Source of the DNA: Actinomycetales bacterium
GTDB taxonomy: Bacteria; Actinomycetota; Actinomycetes; Mycobacteriales; Mycobacteriaceae
NCBI GenBank assembly: GCA_012838715.1
Contig: DUOR01000320.1
Span: 1 to 10,368, forward strand
Direction: 5' to 3'
DNA length: 10,368 nt
Of this stretch, positions 1-6,870 are shown one piece after another. A program made the position numbers and the translations under genes. The number at the start of each line of letters is the position of its first letter. Position 1 is the first letter of the stretch. Under the pieces are notes generated by a model. That model ran no database searches. It was given only the letters and a program-made list of their open reading frames with translations, and was not told the origin of the DNA.

Positions 1-23
1 CAATCCGGGCCGTGGGGGTGACG

Positions 24-48
24 GGTGCGCCGGGTGGCCCGGTGCGCC
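24..48 (-). terminator. GC-rich inverted repeat downstream of cobG (possible terminator)
   Basis: An inverted repeat lies just after the cobG stop. The core CCGGG-TGG-CCCGG is perfect on both strands. The arms extend outward to 24-48, but the extension depends on two G-T pairs that exist only in plus-strand RNA and become mismatches in the cobG transcript. There is no U tract. It may be a weak terminator or only GC-rich spacer. The 61 bases between the window edge and the cobG stop contain no other gene that I can support. Confidence 0.2.
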
Positions 49-61
49 GCAGCCCCGTTCC

Positions 62-1348
62 TCAGTCCACCGAGGTGACCTCGTATTCGCCGTCGCCGAC
101 GGCGAGGTAGTCGAGGTACCCGCCCTTGGGGCGTCCGCAGCGGCGTTCGCAGCCGGAGAAGTGGACGCGGCCTTCGGGCAGGCGGGCCTGGGCGATGGCG
201 TGGGCGGCGTCGCCGCGGGTGTCGGCCAGGGATTTGGGGCAGCCGGGGCGGCCGGTGCAGGCGGAGACGCGCAGCCAGGTGGACTTGCGGTCGAAAATCA
301 GGCCGTTGGGGGCCATGACGCGGACGACCTGTTCGGCGATGACCTCGTCCAGGTCGTGCAGGACCAGCGAGTACCACGGGGTGACGTGGACGGGCACGCG
401 GGTCTGCGCGATGGCGCGCGCCAGCCGCGCGGGCAGGATGCCGAAGCGCAGCCCGGCGGTGAGGCTGACCCGCCCGTCGGGCTGGTCCACCCAGCCGATC
501 CCCTCGGTGCCGGGGTGGGCGATGGCGAAGCTCTCCGCGTCGGAGGGTTCGCCCACGGTGCTTGCCGACGATTCCTTCGCCGCCTCCACGACCTCTTCGG
601 CCTTGTCCGATTCGGCGATGCGCCAGGCGTCACCGCGCAGCCGCGCCCAGGCGCGGGTGGCGGTCATCAGCAGTTCGACGGCGTGGTCGCGGTCGGCGCC
701 GACGCCGCAGGGCTTTCCGGCGACGATGAGCTCGAACTCGTCGCCGCCCAACGCCACGAGGCCCAGGTCGGGGGCTTCCACGATGACGTCGCCGCGGCCG
801 TCGTCGAAGGCGAAGAGCGTGCGGCCGGGCAGCGAGGCGAGCGCCTCGTCCGAGCACAGCGCGGCGTCGAAGTCCTGCACGAGCTCCGAGACGTCGGTGA
901 GGCCGCCGACGCGGCCGGTCATCGGCGACATCAGGATGTTACGCACGCGGTCGTGCTCCGGGTAGGGCAGCATGCCGGCTTCCTCGGCGGCGTCGGCGAA
1001 GCCGCTGACGTCGCGGATACCGCGAATCTGCACGTTGCCGCGGGACGTGAAGTGGATGTCGCCGTCGCCGAAGTTGTCGGCGAGGTCGGCGAGCACCTCG
1101 AATCCCGGGGCGGGCAGCAACCCGCCGGGGAAGCGCAGGCGGCCGATGGCGCCGTCGGCGGCGACGTGCGCCCGGCGCGCCCCGGGGCACAGATCCGCGC
1201 GGTCGCGGGGGATGGGCGCGACCGGTTCCACGGAAGGCCCGTCAACCCGGTCACCTGCGGAAACACCTCCCGCATCGCCGCCCGGCACCTGGTCGGCGCC
1301 GGCGCCGGAGGACTTGAAGTATTCGTGCTTCGTGCTCGGGGTATCCAT
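62..1348 (-). CDS. cobG: Precorrin-3B synthase CobG
   Basis: CobG is the oxygen-dependent enzyme that converts precorrin-3A to precorrin-3B (C20 hydroxylation and gamma-lactone formation) in the aerobic cobalamin pathway. It is cytosolic and related to sulfite/nitrite reductases. The 428-residue product has the expected architecture. An N-terminal ferredoxin-like half-domain starts near RADLCPGARR (50-59), and the nitrite/sulfite reductase-type motif TSRGNVQIRG is at 101-110. A second half-domain lies around 290-340 (TPWYSLVL at 323-330). The [4Fe-4S] cysteines are C364-x5-C370 and C400-x3-C404. The ATG at 1348 was chosen because a TATCAT -10 box ends 7 bases before it, which fits a leaderless mRNA. 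The reading frame stays open upstream to 1495, but that part is Arg/Ala-rich and would run across the promoter. Residues 1-46 are a low-complexity Gly/Asp-rich leader before the conserved part. It is divergent from cobN. The family call is firm; the exact start is likely. Confidence 0.93.
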   Translation of the reverse strand: MDTPSTKHEYFKSSGAGADQVPGGDAGGVSAGDRVDGPSVEPVAPIPRDRADLCPGARRAHVAADGAIGRLRFPGGLLPAPGFEVLADLADNFGDGDIHFTSRGNVQIRGIRDVSGFADAAEEAGMLPYPEHDRVRNILMSPMTGRVGGLTDVSELVQDFDAALCSDEALASLPGRTLFAFDDGRGDVIVEAPDLGLVALGGDEFELIVAGKPCGVGADRDHAVELLMTATRAWARLRGDAWRIAESDKAEEVVEAAKESSASTVGEPSDAESFAIAHPGTEGIGWVDQPDGRVSLTAGLRFGILPARLARAIAQTRVPVHVTPWYSLVLHDLDEVIAEQVVRVMAPNGLIFDRKSTWLRVSACTGRPGCPKSLADTRGDAAHAIAQARLPEGRVHFSGCERRCGRPKGGYLDYLAVGDGEYEVTSVD

Positions 1349-1355
1349 GTCCCCG

Positions 1356-1361
1356 ATGATA
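1356..1361 (-). promoter_or_regulatory. -10 box of cobG, likely leaderless
   Basis: Read on the minus strand this is TATCAT, an AT island in very GC-rich sequence and a good match to the actinobacterial TANNNT -10. Seven bases (CGGGGAC) separate it from the cobG ATG, so transcription would start at or next to the A of the start codon. No convincing TTGACA-like -35 is visible 16-19 bases upstream. The CGGGGAC stretch sits too close to the ATG for a normal Shine-Dalgarno. Confidence 0.55.
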
Positions 1362-1394
1362 CGTCGCGGCCCCGCGCCGACCGTTGAGCGACGA

Positions 1395-1452
1395 CCGCGC
1401 GCGAGCCGCGCCGACGGCTTCGCAACCGCCGCGCGCGAGCCGCACCGAAGGC
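1395..1452. repeat. Imperfect 24-bp direct repeat in the cobG-cobN intergenic region
   Basis: Two copies, 1395-1418 and 1429-1452, match at 22 of 24 positions. They differ at 1410/1444 (G/A) and 1415/1449 (C/A). Copy starts are 34 bases apart, and weaker similarity runs a few bases further right. Both start CCGCGCGCGAGCCGC. They lie between the two divergent promoters, upstream of the -10 boxes of both genes. They could be paired binding sites for a regulator or simply a short GC-rich duplication; the sequence does not decide. Confidence 0.55.
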
Positions 1453-1479
1453 CGCGCATCGGACGCGGACGCGCCGGGG

Positions 1480-1485
1480 TAGGCT
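1480..1485 (+). promoter_or_regulatory. -10 box for the cobN riboswitch transcript
   Basis: TAGGCT fits TANNNT. A start point 7-9 bases downstream would fall at about 1492-1494, exactly where the cobalamin riboswitch begins. The position rather than the sequence makes it credible. No clear -35 element is visible around 1457-1463. Confidence 0.45.
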
Positions 1486-1493
1486 CGGCGGGC

Positions 1494-1612
1494 AATGTTC
1501 TAGTTCACCCTCCCGGGTGTTGGGGAATCCGGTGCAATTCCGGGCGGCCGCGCCACTGTGACAGTCAGACCTCCAGCTTCCGGCAGCTTGCCACGGGGCG
1601 CGATCATCCCCG
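1494..1612 (+). promoter_or_regulatory. Cobalamin (adenosylcobalamin) riboswitch upstream of cobN
   Basis: The conserved core is plain: GGGGAATCCGGTGCAATTCC at 1522-1541, then a GC stretch, then GCCACTGTGA at 1552-1561. These match the family pattern GGGAAtccGGTGnnAatCCgg...CGCcACTGTaA. A small hairpin CACCC-TCCC-GGGTG (1506-1519) sits just 5' of the core, and CCGG-N7-CCGG (1529-1543) forms the stem around GTGCAATT. The B12-box-like AGTCAGACC follows almost directly at 1563-1571, so the side hairpin usually found between ACTGTGA and that box is absent. B12 binding should turn cobN off, most likely at translation initiation given the hairpin next to the ribosome binding site. The family call is strong; the boundaries are approximate. 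Confidence 0.88.
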
Positions 1613-1619
1613 GGAAAGG
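1594..1619 (+). promoter_or_regulatory. Expression-platform hairpin and Shine-Dalgarno of cobN
   Basis: CGGGG (1594-1598) can pair with CCCCG (1608-1612) around a 9-base loop. The 3' arm runs straight into GGGAAAGG (1612-1619), whose AAAGG lies 10 bases before the ATG at 1630. A second short hairpin, GGCA-GCT-TGCC (1582-1592), precedes it. There is no U run, so control of ribosome access is more likely than transcription termination. The pairing was done by eye, with no energy calculation. Confidence 0.5.
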
Positions 1620-1629
1620 CGCAGCCGCG

Positions 1630-4600
1630 ATGATTCTGCTGCTCTCCACGTCCGATACCGACCTGCTGTCCGCGCGTGCGGCCGCCGAGACGGGGGAGGA
1701 GGTGGAGTTCCGCTGGGCGAACCCTTCCCGCCTGCTTGACGACGAGTTGCCGGGCCTTCTCGACGGCGCGGACATCGTCGTGGTGCGGTTGTTGGGCGGT
1801 CGCCGTGCGTGGGAGGACGGCATCGACCGGATCATCGCCACGGGCGTGCCGACGGTGCTGGTGTCCGGCGAGCAAGCCCCCGACGCGGAGCTGACCGAGT
1901 ACTCGACGGTCCCGGCGAACGTGGCCACCACCGCGCACAAGTACCTCGCCGAGGGCGGTCCCGCGAACCTCGTCGGCCTGCACAACTTCCTGTCGGACAC
2001 GCTGCTGCTGACGGGCCTCGGGTTCAGGGAGCCGGAGCGGCTGCCGACCTGGGGCCACCTGGAGCGGGTGACCTCGCTGGCCGCGCCGATCGCGGCGAAG
2101 GAGGGGGCGCCGGTCGTCGGCATCATCTACTACCGCGCCCAGCATCTGGCGGGGAACACGGCGTACGTGGAGGCCCTGGCGCGGGCCATCGAGTCGAAGG
2201 GGGCCGTCGCCAAGCCGATCTACGCCGCGTCGCTGCGCACGGCGGAGGAGGGGCTGCTGGAGGAGTTGGGCACCCTGGACGTGCTCATCACGACGGTGCT
2301 GGCGGCCGGCGGCAACCGTCCGGCGCTGGCGCAGGCCGGCGGCGACGAGGACGCGTGGGACGTCGCGGCGCTGGCGAAGCTGGACATCCCGATCATCCAG
2401 GGCCTCGCGCTGACGTCGCCGCGCGCCGCATGGGAGGACAACGACGAGGGCCTGACCCCGCTGGACGTGGCCACGCAGGTCGCGGTGCCGGAGTTCGACG
2501 GCCGCCTGATTTCGGTGCCGTTCTCCTTCAAGGAGGTCGACGAGGACGACCTGATCACCTACGTCCCCGACGCCGAGCGCTGCGCCCGACTGGCCGGCAT
2601 CGCCGTGCGCCACGCCCGCCTGCGCCACCTGGACAACGCTGACAAGCGGGTCGCGGTGATGCTGTCGGCGTACCCGACGAAGCACGCCCGCATCGGCAAC
2701 GCCGTCGGTCTGGACACCCCGGCGTCGACGTTGCGCGTGCTGCAGGCGCTGCACGAGGCGGGCTACGACCTCGGCGACGTCTCCGCCATCCCCGGGTTCA
2801 CCGCCTACGTGGAGGCGAACTCCGACGCGACCGCGGCCGCCGAGGCCCGCACCGCCGCGGCCGACGAGTTCATGCACGCCATCATCGCCGCGGGCGGCCA
2901 GGACCCGGATTGGCTGACAGAGGAGGTCATGGCGGCCAACGAGCTGAAGCTGCCGTTCGCGGCGTACGAGGAGCATTTCGAGACGCTGCCCGACGAACTC
3001 CGCGACACCATGATCGACCACTGGGGCGAGGCACCGGGCAGCTTGTACGTCAATCCGTCGTCAAGCGAGATTTACATCGCCGGCCTGCGTTTCGGCAATG
3101 TCGTGGTGATGGTGCAGCCGCCGCGTGGTTTCGGAGACAACCCGGTGGGCATTTACCACGACCCCGACCTGCCGCCGACCCACCATTACCTGGCCTGCTA
3201 CCACTGGCTGGCGCGGGAGACCGCGCGCGGCGGGTTCGGCGCGGACGCGGTCGTGCACATGGGCAAGCACGGCAACATGGAGTGGCTGCCGGGCAAGACG
3301 GTGGGCCTGTCCGCCGAGTGCGGCCCCGACCAGGCCATCGGCGACCTGCCACTGATTTACCCCTTCCTGGTCAATGACCCGGGCGAGGGCACGCAGGCGA
3401 AGCGCCGCGCGCACGCCACCCTCATCGACCACATGATTCCGCCGATGGCGCGCGCCGAGTCCTACGGCGACATCACCCGCCTGGAGCAGCTCCTCGACGA
3501 GCACCAGAACATCTCCGCGATGGACCCGGCGAAGCTGCCGGCGATCCGCCAGGAGATTTGGACGCTCATCTCCGCCGCGCAGATGGACCGCGACCTCGGC
3601 TGGGAGGAACGCCCCGACGAGGACATCTTCGACGACATGCTCATGCACGTCGACGGTTGGCTGTGCGAGATCAAGGACGTCGCCATCCGCGGTGGCCTGC
3701 ACATCCTGGGCAACGCGCCGTCGGGGGAGGCGCTGACCGGCACCGTGTCCACGATGCTGCGCGCCCGCCAGCTGTGGGGCGGCGAGCGGACCCTGCCGGG
3801 CCTGCGCGAGTCGCTGGGCCTCGCCGAGGACGGTTCCGACGCCCGCACCGACGTCGACGCCATCGACGCCATAGGAATGGACCTGGTCACCGCCCTGGTG
3901 GCGGGCCGCGGCGCCGGCGACGACGGTGACGCCGACCTCGCCTCGCTTGCCGACGAAGTGCTCTCCCGCCACGGGGTCGGGGACGCGGCGGCCGGGGGCG
4001 GCGGCGATGACGCGACGGACGGGCCTGGGGCGGCCGGGAAATCCGTGGACACCGCGGAGATCGTCAAGCTCCTGGCCTTCACCCGCGATGAGGTGCTGCC
4101 GCGCCTCGCGGAGACCGACCAGGAAATCCCGCGCCTGCTGCACGCCCTGAACGGCGGCTACATCCCGGCCGGCCCGTCGGGTTCCCCGCTGCGCGGCCTG
4201 GTCAACGTGCTGCCCACGGGCCGCAACTTCTACTCGGTCGACCCGAAGGCCATCCCGTCGCGCCTGGCGTGGGAGACCGGCGAACGCCTCGCCGACGGCC
4301 TCATCGAGCGGTACCGCGCCGACCACGACGGCGAGTTCCCGAAGTCCGTGGGCCTGTCCGTCTGGGGCACGTCCGCGATGCGCACCTCGGGCGACGACAT
4401 CGCCGAGGTCCTCGCCCTGCTGGGCGTGCGCCCGGTGTGGGACGAGGGTTCCCGCCGCATCACCGGCCTGGAGGTCATCCCCGCCGAGGAGCTCGGCCGC
4501 CCGCGCATCGACGTCACGGTCCGCATCTCCGGCTTCTTCCGGGACGCGTTCCCGCACGTCATCGACCTGCTGGACGACGCCGTCGCCCTGGTCGCCGACC

Positions 4601-5436
4601 TCGACGAGGACCCGGCCATCAACTACGTCCGCGCGCACGTCCTCGACGACGACGCCGCGGCCGGCGCGGGCGAGGATTCCGCGGGGGAGCGGGCGGACGT
4701 CGGAAAGCGGCGCCCGCGGCGCATCTTCGGCTCCAAGCCGGGCACGTACGGCGCTGGGCTGCTGCAGCTCATCGACTCGGGGTCCTGGCGCGACGACAAG
4801 GACCTCGCCGCGGTGTACACCACCTGGGGCGGCTACGCCTACGGGCGCGGCGTCGACGGCGAGGAGGCGGCCGACGACATGCGCACCGCGTACCGCCGCA
4901 TCCAGGTCGCCGCGAAGAACGCCGACACCCGCGAGCACGACATCGCCGACTCGGACGACTACTTCCAGTTCCACGGCGGCATGGTCGCCACGGTGCGCGC
5001 GCTGACCGGGTCCGACCCGGAGGCGTACATCGGCGACTCGACGCGGCCGGACGCCATCCGCACCCGCACCCTCCACGAGGAAACCCGCCGCGTGTTCCGC
5101 GCCCGCGTGGTCAACCCCCGCTGGATGTCCGCCATGCGCGCCCACGGCTACAAGGGCGCCTTCGAGATGGCCGCGACGGTGGATTACCTCTTCGGCTACG
5201 ACGCCACCACCAACGTCATGGACGACTGGATGTACGAGACGCTCACCGACGAGTACGTCCGCGACGCCGACAACCGCGAGTTCTTCGACCAGTCGAACCC
5301 TTGGGCCCTGCACGACATTTCGGAGCGGCTGCTCGAGGCCGCCGACCGCGGCATGTGGGAGAACCCCGACGAGGATCGCCTCGACCTGCTCCGCGAAACC
5401 TTCCTGGAGACCGAAGGCGACCTCGAGGAGCGGTAG
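1630..5436 (+). CDS. cobN: Aerobic cobaltochelatase large subunit CobN
   Basis: CobN is the tetrapyrrole-binding subunit of the ATP-dependent cobaltochelatase that inserts Co2+ into hydrogenobyrinic acid a,c-diamide. It works with an AAA+ partner pair (CobS/CobT or ChlI/ChlD-like), not encoded here. The 1268 residues fit the usual length of about 1200-1300. CobN/BchH hallmarks are QPPRGFGDNP from residue 496, HHYLACYHWL shortly after, MGKHGNMEWLPGK at 544-556, NDPGEGTQAKRR from 582, and FGSKPGTYGAG from 1033. The C-terminus ends with a typical VDYLFGYDATTNVMDDWMY region. Two non-conserved, low-complexity inserts, about 757-804 (Gly/Asp/Ala) and about 1010-1032 (acidic then basic), probably form loops. 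The ATG at 1630 is preferred because AAAGG precedes it and MILLLSTSDTDLLSAR is a normal CobN start. The in-frame GTG at 1558 lies inside the riboswitch. Expression is expected to fall when B12 is abundant. Confidence 0.97.
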   Translation: MILLLSTSDTDLLSARAAAETGEEVEFRWANPSRLLDDELPGLLDGADIVVVRLLGGRRAWEDGIDRIIATGVPTVLVSGEQAPDAELTEYSTVPANVATTAHKYLAEGGPANLVGLHNFLSDTLLLTGLGFREPERLPTWGHLERVTSLAAPIAAKEGAPVVGIIYYRAQHLAGNTAYVEALARAIESKGAVAKPIYAASLRTAEEGLLEELGTLDVLITTVLAAGGNRPALAQAGGDEDAWDVAALAKLDIPIIQGLALTSPRAAWEDNDEGLTPLDVATQVAVPEFDGRLISVPFSFKEVDEDDLITYVPDAERCARLAGIAVRHARLRHLDNADKRVAVMLSAYPTKHARIGNAVGLDTPASTLRVLQALHEAGYDLGDVSAIPGFTAYVEANSDATAAAEARTAAADEFMHAIIAAGGQDPDWLTEEVMAANELKLPFAAYEEHFETLPDELRDTMIDHWGEAPGSLYVNPSSSEIYIAGLRFGNVVVMVQPPRGFGDNPVGIYHDPDLPPTHHYLACYHWLARETARGGFGADAVVHMGKHGNMEWLPGKTVGLSAECGPDQAIGDLPLIYPFLVNDPGEGTQAKRRAHATLIDHMIPPMARAESYGDITRLEQLLDEHQNISAMDPAKLPAIRQEIWTLISAAQMDRDLGWEERPDEDIFDDMLMHVDGWLCEIKDVAIRGGLHILGNAPSGEALTGTVSTMLRARQLWGGERTLPGLRESLGLAEDGSDARTDVDAIDAIGMDLVTALVAGRGAGDDGDADLASLADEVLSRHGVGDAAAGGGGDDATDGPGAAGKSVDTAEIVKLLAFTRDEVLPRLAETDQEIPRLLHALNGGYIPAGPSGSPLRGLVNVLPTGRNFYSVDPKAIPSRLAWETGERLADGLIERYRADHDGEFPKSVGLSVWGTSAMRTSGDDIAEVLALLGVRPVWDEGSRRITGLEVIPAEELGRPRIDVTVRISGFFRDAFPHVIDLLDDAVALVADLDEDPAINYVRAHVLDDDAAAGAGEDSAGERADVGKRRPRRIFGSKPGTYGAGLLQLIDSGSWRDDKDLAAVYTTWGGYAYGRGVDGEEAADDMRTAYRRIQVAAKNADTREHDIADSDDYFQFHGGMVATVRALTGSDPEAYIGDSTRPDAIRTRTLHEETRRVFRARVVNPRWMSAMRAHGYKGAFEMAATVDYLFGYDATTNVMDDWMYETLTDEYVRDADNREFFDQSNPWALHDISERLLEAADRGMWENPDEDRLDLLRETFLETEGDLEER

Positions 5437-5443
5437 TCGGGGA

Positions 5444-5455
5444 GGGGCCGGCCCC
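5444..5455. terminator. GC palindrome between convergent cobN and VOC gene
   Basis: GGGGCCGGCCCC is a perfect 12-base palindrome 8 bases after the cobN stop. It could fold as a 4-bp stem with a CCGG loop, but has no U tract. The rest of the 84-bp gap is GC-rich with further small self-complementary bits (GCCGGC, GGCGCC). It could stop transcripts from both sides, though the evidence is weak. Confidence 0.25.
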
Positions 5456-5520
5456 GGGTCCGCGAATGCGCGCCCGGTGCCGGCTCCGGCCGTCGGCGCC
5501 GCGCAACCCGGCGGCCCGCG

Positions 5521-5985
5521 TCAGGGCAGGTTCGAGGGCTCGGCCTGCTCGGAGGCCGGGATGGAGAACATCCAGCGGATGCCGTAACGGTCGACGAGCA
5601 TCCCGAAGGTGTCGCCCCACGGGGCGGCGGTCAGGGGCTGCAGGACGTCGGCACCGTCGGAAAGCGCCTCGAACCAGGCGGTGAGGCGCTGCTCGGCGTC
5701 CGGCTCCGCACCGTCGGAGGACACGGCGATCTGGATGCGGCCGGCGGACTCGGCGGCCTCGTGGCCCGGCATCGAATCGGACGCCATGATGTGCTGGCCC
5801 GGGCCGACGAACAACGACGAATGCATGATGCGGTCGGCGAACTCCCCGCCGCCCGCGCCGCCGGCCTGGTTGGCTTCCCCGAAAGTCATGAACTGGGGCT
5901 CGGCGCCGAACACGGAACCGTAGAAGGTCATCGCCTCGCGGGCGTCGTCGATGAAGTGGATGTACGGCGTGAAAGCGGTGGACAT
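5521..5985 (-). CDS. VOC-family (PhnB-like, glyoxalase fold) protein
   Basis: This is a 154-residue single-domain protein of the PhnB-like branch of the vicinal-oxygen-chelate superfamily. These are small cytosolic dimeric proteins whose reaction is usually unknown. Typical stretches are YIHFIDDAREAMTFYGSVFG (8-27), MTFGEA (33-38), HSSLFV-GPGQHIMASDSMPG (55-74) and the C-terminal APWGDTFGMLVDRYGIRWMF (121-140). H10 is a possible metal ligand, but many members of this branch do not keep a full metal site, so I assign no activity. The start is set by GAAAGG (minus strand, 5994-5999) 8 bases before the ATG at 5985. An upstream in-frame ATG at 6039 would add 18 residues unlike the family and overlap the predicted promoter. 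It is convergent with cobN and divergent from fxsA, and nothing nearby suggests its substrate. Confidence 0.88.
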   Translation of the reverse strand: MSTAFTPYIHFIDDAREAMTFYGSVFGAEPQFMTFGEANQAGGAGGGEFADRIMHSSLFVGPGQHIMASDSMPGHEAAESAGRIQIAVSSDGAEPDAEQRLTAWFEALSDGADVLQPLTAAPWGDTFGMLVDRYGIRWMFSIPASEQAEPSNLP

Positions 5986-6038
5986 TCGGGGCACCTTTCG
6001 CGTTGTGATCCGGAGCACTCCCGCACCCGGTCGCGCCA

Positions 6039-6044
6039 AGTTTA
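6039..6044 (-). promoter_or_regulatory. -10 box of the VOC gene
   Basis: Read on the minus strand this is TAAACT, a TANNNT match. A start near 6031 would give a leader of about 46 bases carrying the GAAAGG Shine-Dalgarno at 5994-5999. It overlaps the -35 region proposed for fxsA on the other strand. No good -35 is visible. Confidence 0.4.
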
Positions 6045-6068
6045 CGCCGGGATCCGGCCCGGTAGGGT
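6041..6068 (+). promoter_or_regulatory. fxsA-lnt-ppm1 operon promoter, likely leaderless
   Basis: TTTACG (6041-6046) and TAGGGT (6063-6068) are 16 bases apart and make a reasonable -35/-10 pair. Seven bases (AGGTCGC) then lead to the fxsA ATG at 6076, so the mRNA would begin at the start codon. The spacer contains the inverted repeat GCCGG-GAT-CCGGC (6046-6058), which could be an operator. Upstream of the ATG there is only a weak AGG as a Shine-Dalgarno. Confidence 0.5.
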
Positions 6069-6075
6069 AGGTCGC

Positions 6076-6870
6076 ATGCCTGCCGCATTGCTAGTCCTAT
6101 ACGTCATCATCGAAGTGGTGGCGTTCACTCTCCTCGCCTCCTGGATCGGGTTCGGTTGGGCGCTGCTCGCGCTCGTCGGACTGTTCTTCCTCGGCGTGGT
6201 GGTCGCCGCCATCGAGGTGCGCCGCCTGAGCGTCCGCGCCTTCGAGGACGCGCGCGCCGCCACCGAATCGGGTGACGAGGAACAGGCGCGCCGCGCCCTC
6301 GCCAACGCCGGCACGATGGTCGCCGACTCGGCGATGCTGATGGTCGGCTCGATTCTGCTGGCGCTGCCCGGTTTCGTCACCACGATCCTGGGCCTGCTGC
6401 TCATCCTGCCGCCGACGCGCTGGCTGCTGAAGGTGGTCGGCGGCGCAACCGCCGCGCGGTGGTTCCAGAAGATGGGCTCCAACGGCATGTTCATCGTGCA
6501 GCAGCGCGGCGTGAGCTTCCCCGGCGACGAGGCCGGTTTCCCCGGCGGCTTCCCGGGCATGTTCCCCGGTGGCCCGGCCGGTGCCGGGGGCGCGGGTGGA
6601 CCGGGTGGTCCGGGTGGTCCGGGGGATGCTTCCCGACGCGACCCCGGCATCATCGACCACGACGACACCGCCGGTGGTTCGGCCGGTGCCGCAGGTTCCA
6701 ACGGTTCCGCCGGTGCCGGGGGCTCGGCCGGTGCCCGGTCCGCGGACGAGCTCCGCGACGAGGACATCGACAGCTTCTTCGAGAACCTCGACCCCTCGGA
6801 CTTCGCTGACGGCGGCCCCGACCGCAATGGCACCGACGACCCCACCGACGGAAAGGGCGACCGCCGATGA
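6076..6870 (+). CDS. fxsA: FxsA family membrane protein
   Basis: The family is named for Escherichia coli FxsA, whose overproduction relieves F-plasmid exclusion of phage T7; its normal role is unknown. This 264-residue protein has two hydrophobic segments at the N-terminus (about 4-22 and 26-47). A charged stretch follows (49-78, with EVRRLSVRAFEDAR). The third hydrophobic region, about 86-112, has the family-typical LLALPGFVTTILGLLLILPPTRW. After about residue 145 it carries a long tail not typical of short FxsA proteins: FPGGFPGMFPGGP and Gly/Pro repeats (155-184), Gly/Ser/Ala repeats (200-221), then an acidic end with ELRDEDIDSFFENLDPSDF. The ATG at 6076 is chosen because the conserved membrane segment starts right there and a -10 box ends 7 bases before it. 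The stop overlaps the lnt start (ATGA, 6867-6870), so translation is probably coupled. It is first in the operon with lnt and ppm1. Confidence 0.92.
   Translation: MPAALLVLYVIIEVVAFTLLASWIGFGWALLALVGLFFLGVVVAAIEVRRLSVRAFEDARAATESGDEEQARRALANAGTMVADSAMLMVGSILLALPGFVTTILGLLLILPPTRWLLKVVGGATAARWFQKMGSNGMFIVQQRGVSFPGDEAGFPGGFPGMFPGGPAGAGGAGGPGGPGGPGDASRRDPGIIDHDDTAGGSAGAAGSNGSAGAGGSAGARSADELRDEDIDSFFENLDPSDFADGGPDRNGTDDPTDGKGDRR
6601..6623 (+). repeat. 9-bp tandem repeat in the fxsA tail
   Basis: The unit CCGGGTGGT occurs twice (6601-6609, 6610-6618) and partly a third time (6619-6623), encoding Gly-Gly-Pro repeats. It keeps the frame and probably varies in number between strains by replication slippage. 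Confidence 0.75.

Noticed and set aside
1349..1495. N-terminal extension of cobG to an upstream ATG at 1495
   Set aside because: The extra 49 residues are Arg/Ala-rich, unlike CobG, and would span the 24-bp repeats and the TATCAT box.
1558..1629. cobN start at GTG 1558
   Set aside because: That GTG is part of the riboswitch ACTGTGA core. The added 24 residues are not CobN-like, and the ATG at 1630 has AAAGG upstream.
931..3021. 696-codon minus-strand frame spanning cobG, the intergenic region and cobN
   Set aside because: It crosses the riboswitch and both promoters, overlaps cobG in another frame and matches no protein family I recognise.
3061..5313. 750-codon open frame on the minus strand opposite cobN
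   Set aside because: It is a shadow of cobN in GC-rich DNA, where antisense frames rarely meet stops. Its product is a compositionally skewed Arg/Val/Gly string with no domain, and cobN motifs are unambiguous on the other strand.
5761..6075. Upstream extension of fxsA to an ATG at 5761
   Set aside because: It would run antisense through the VOC gene and across both promoters. The conserved FxsA membrane segment begins at the ATG at 6076.
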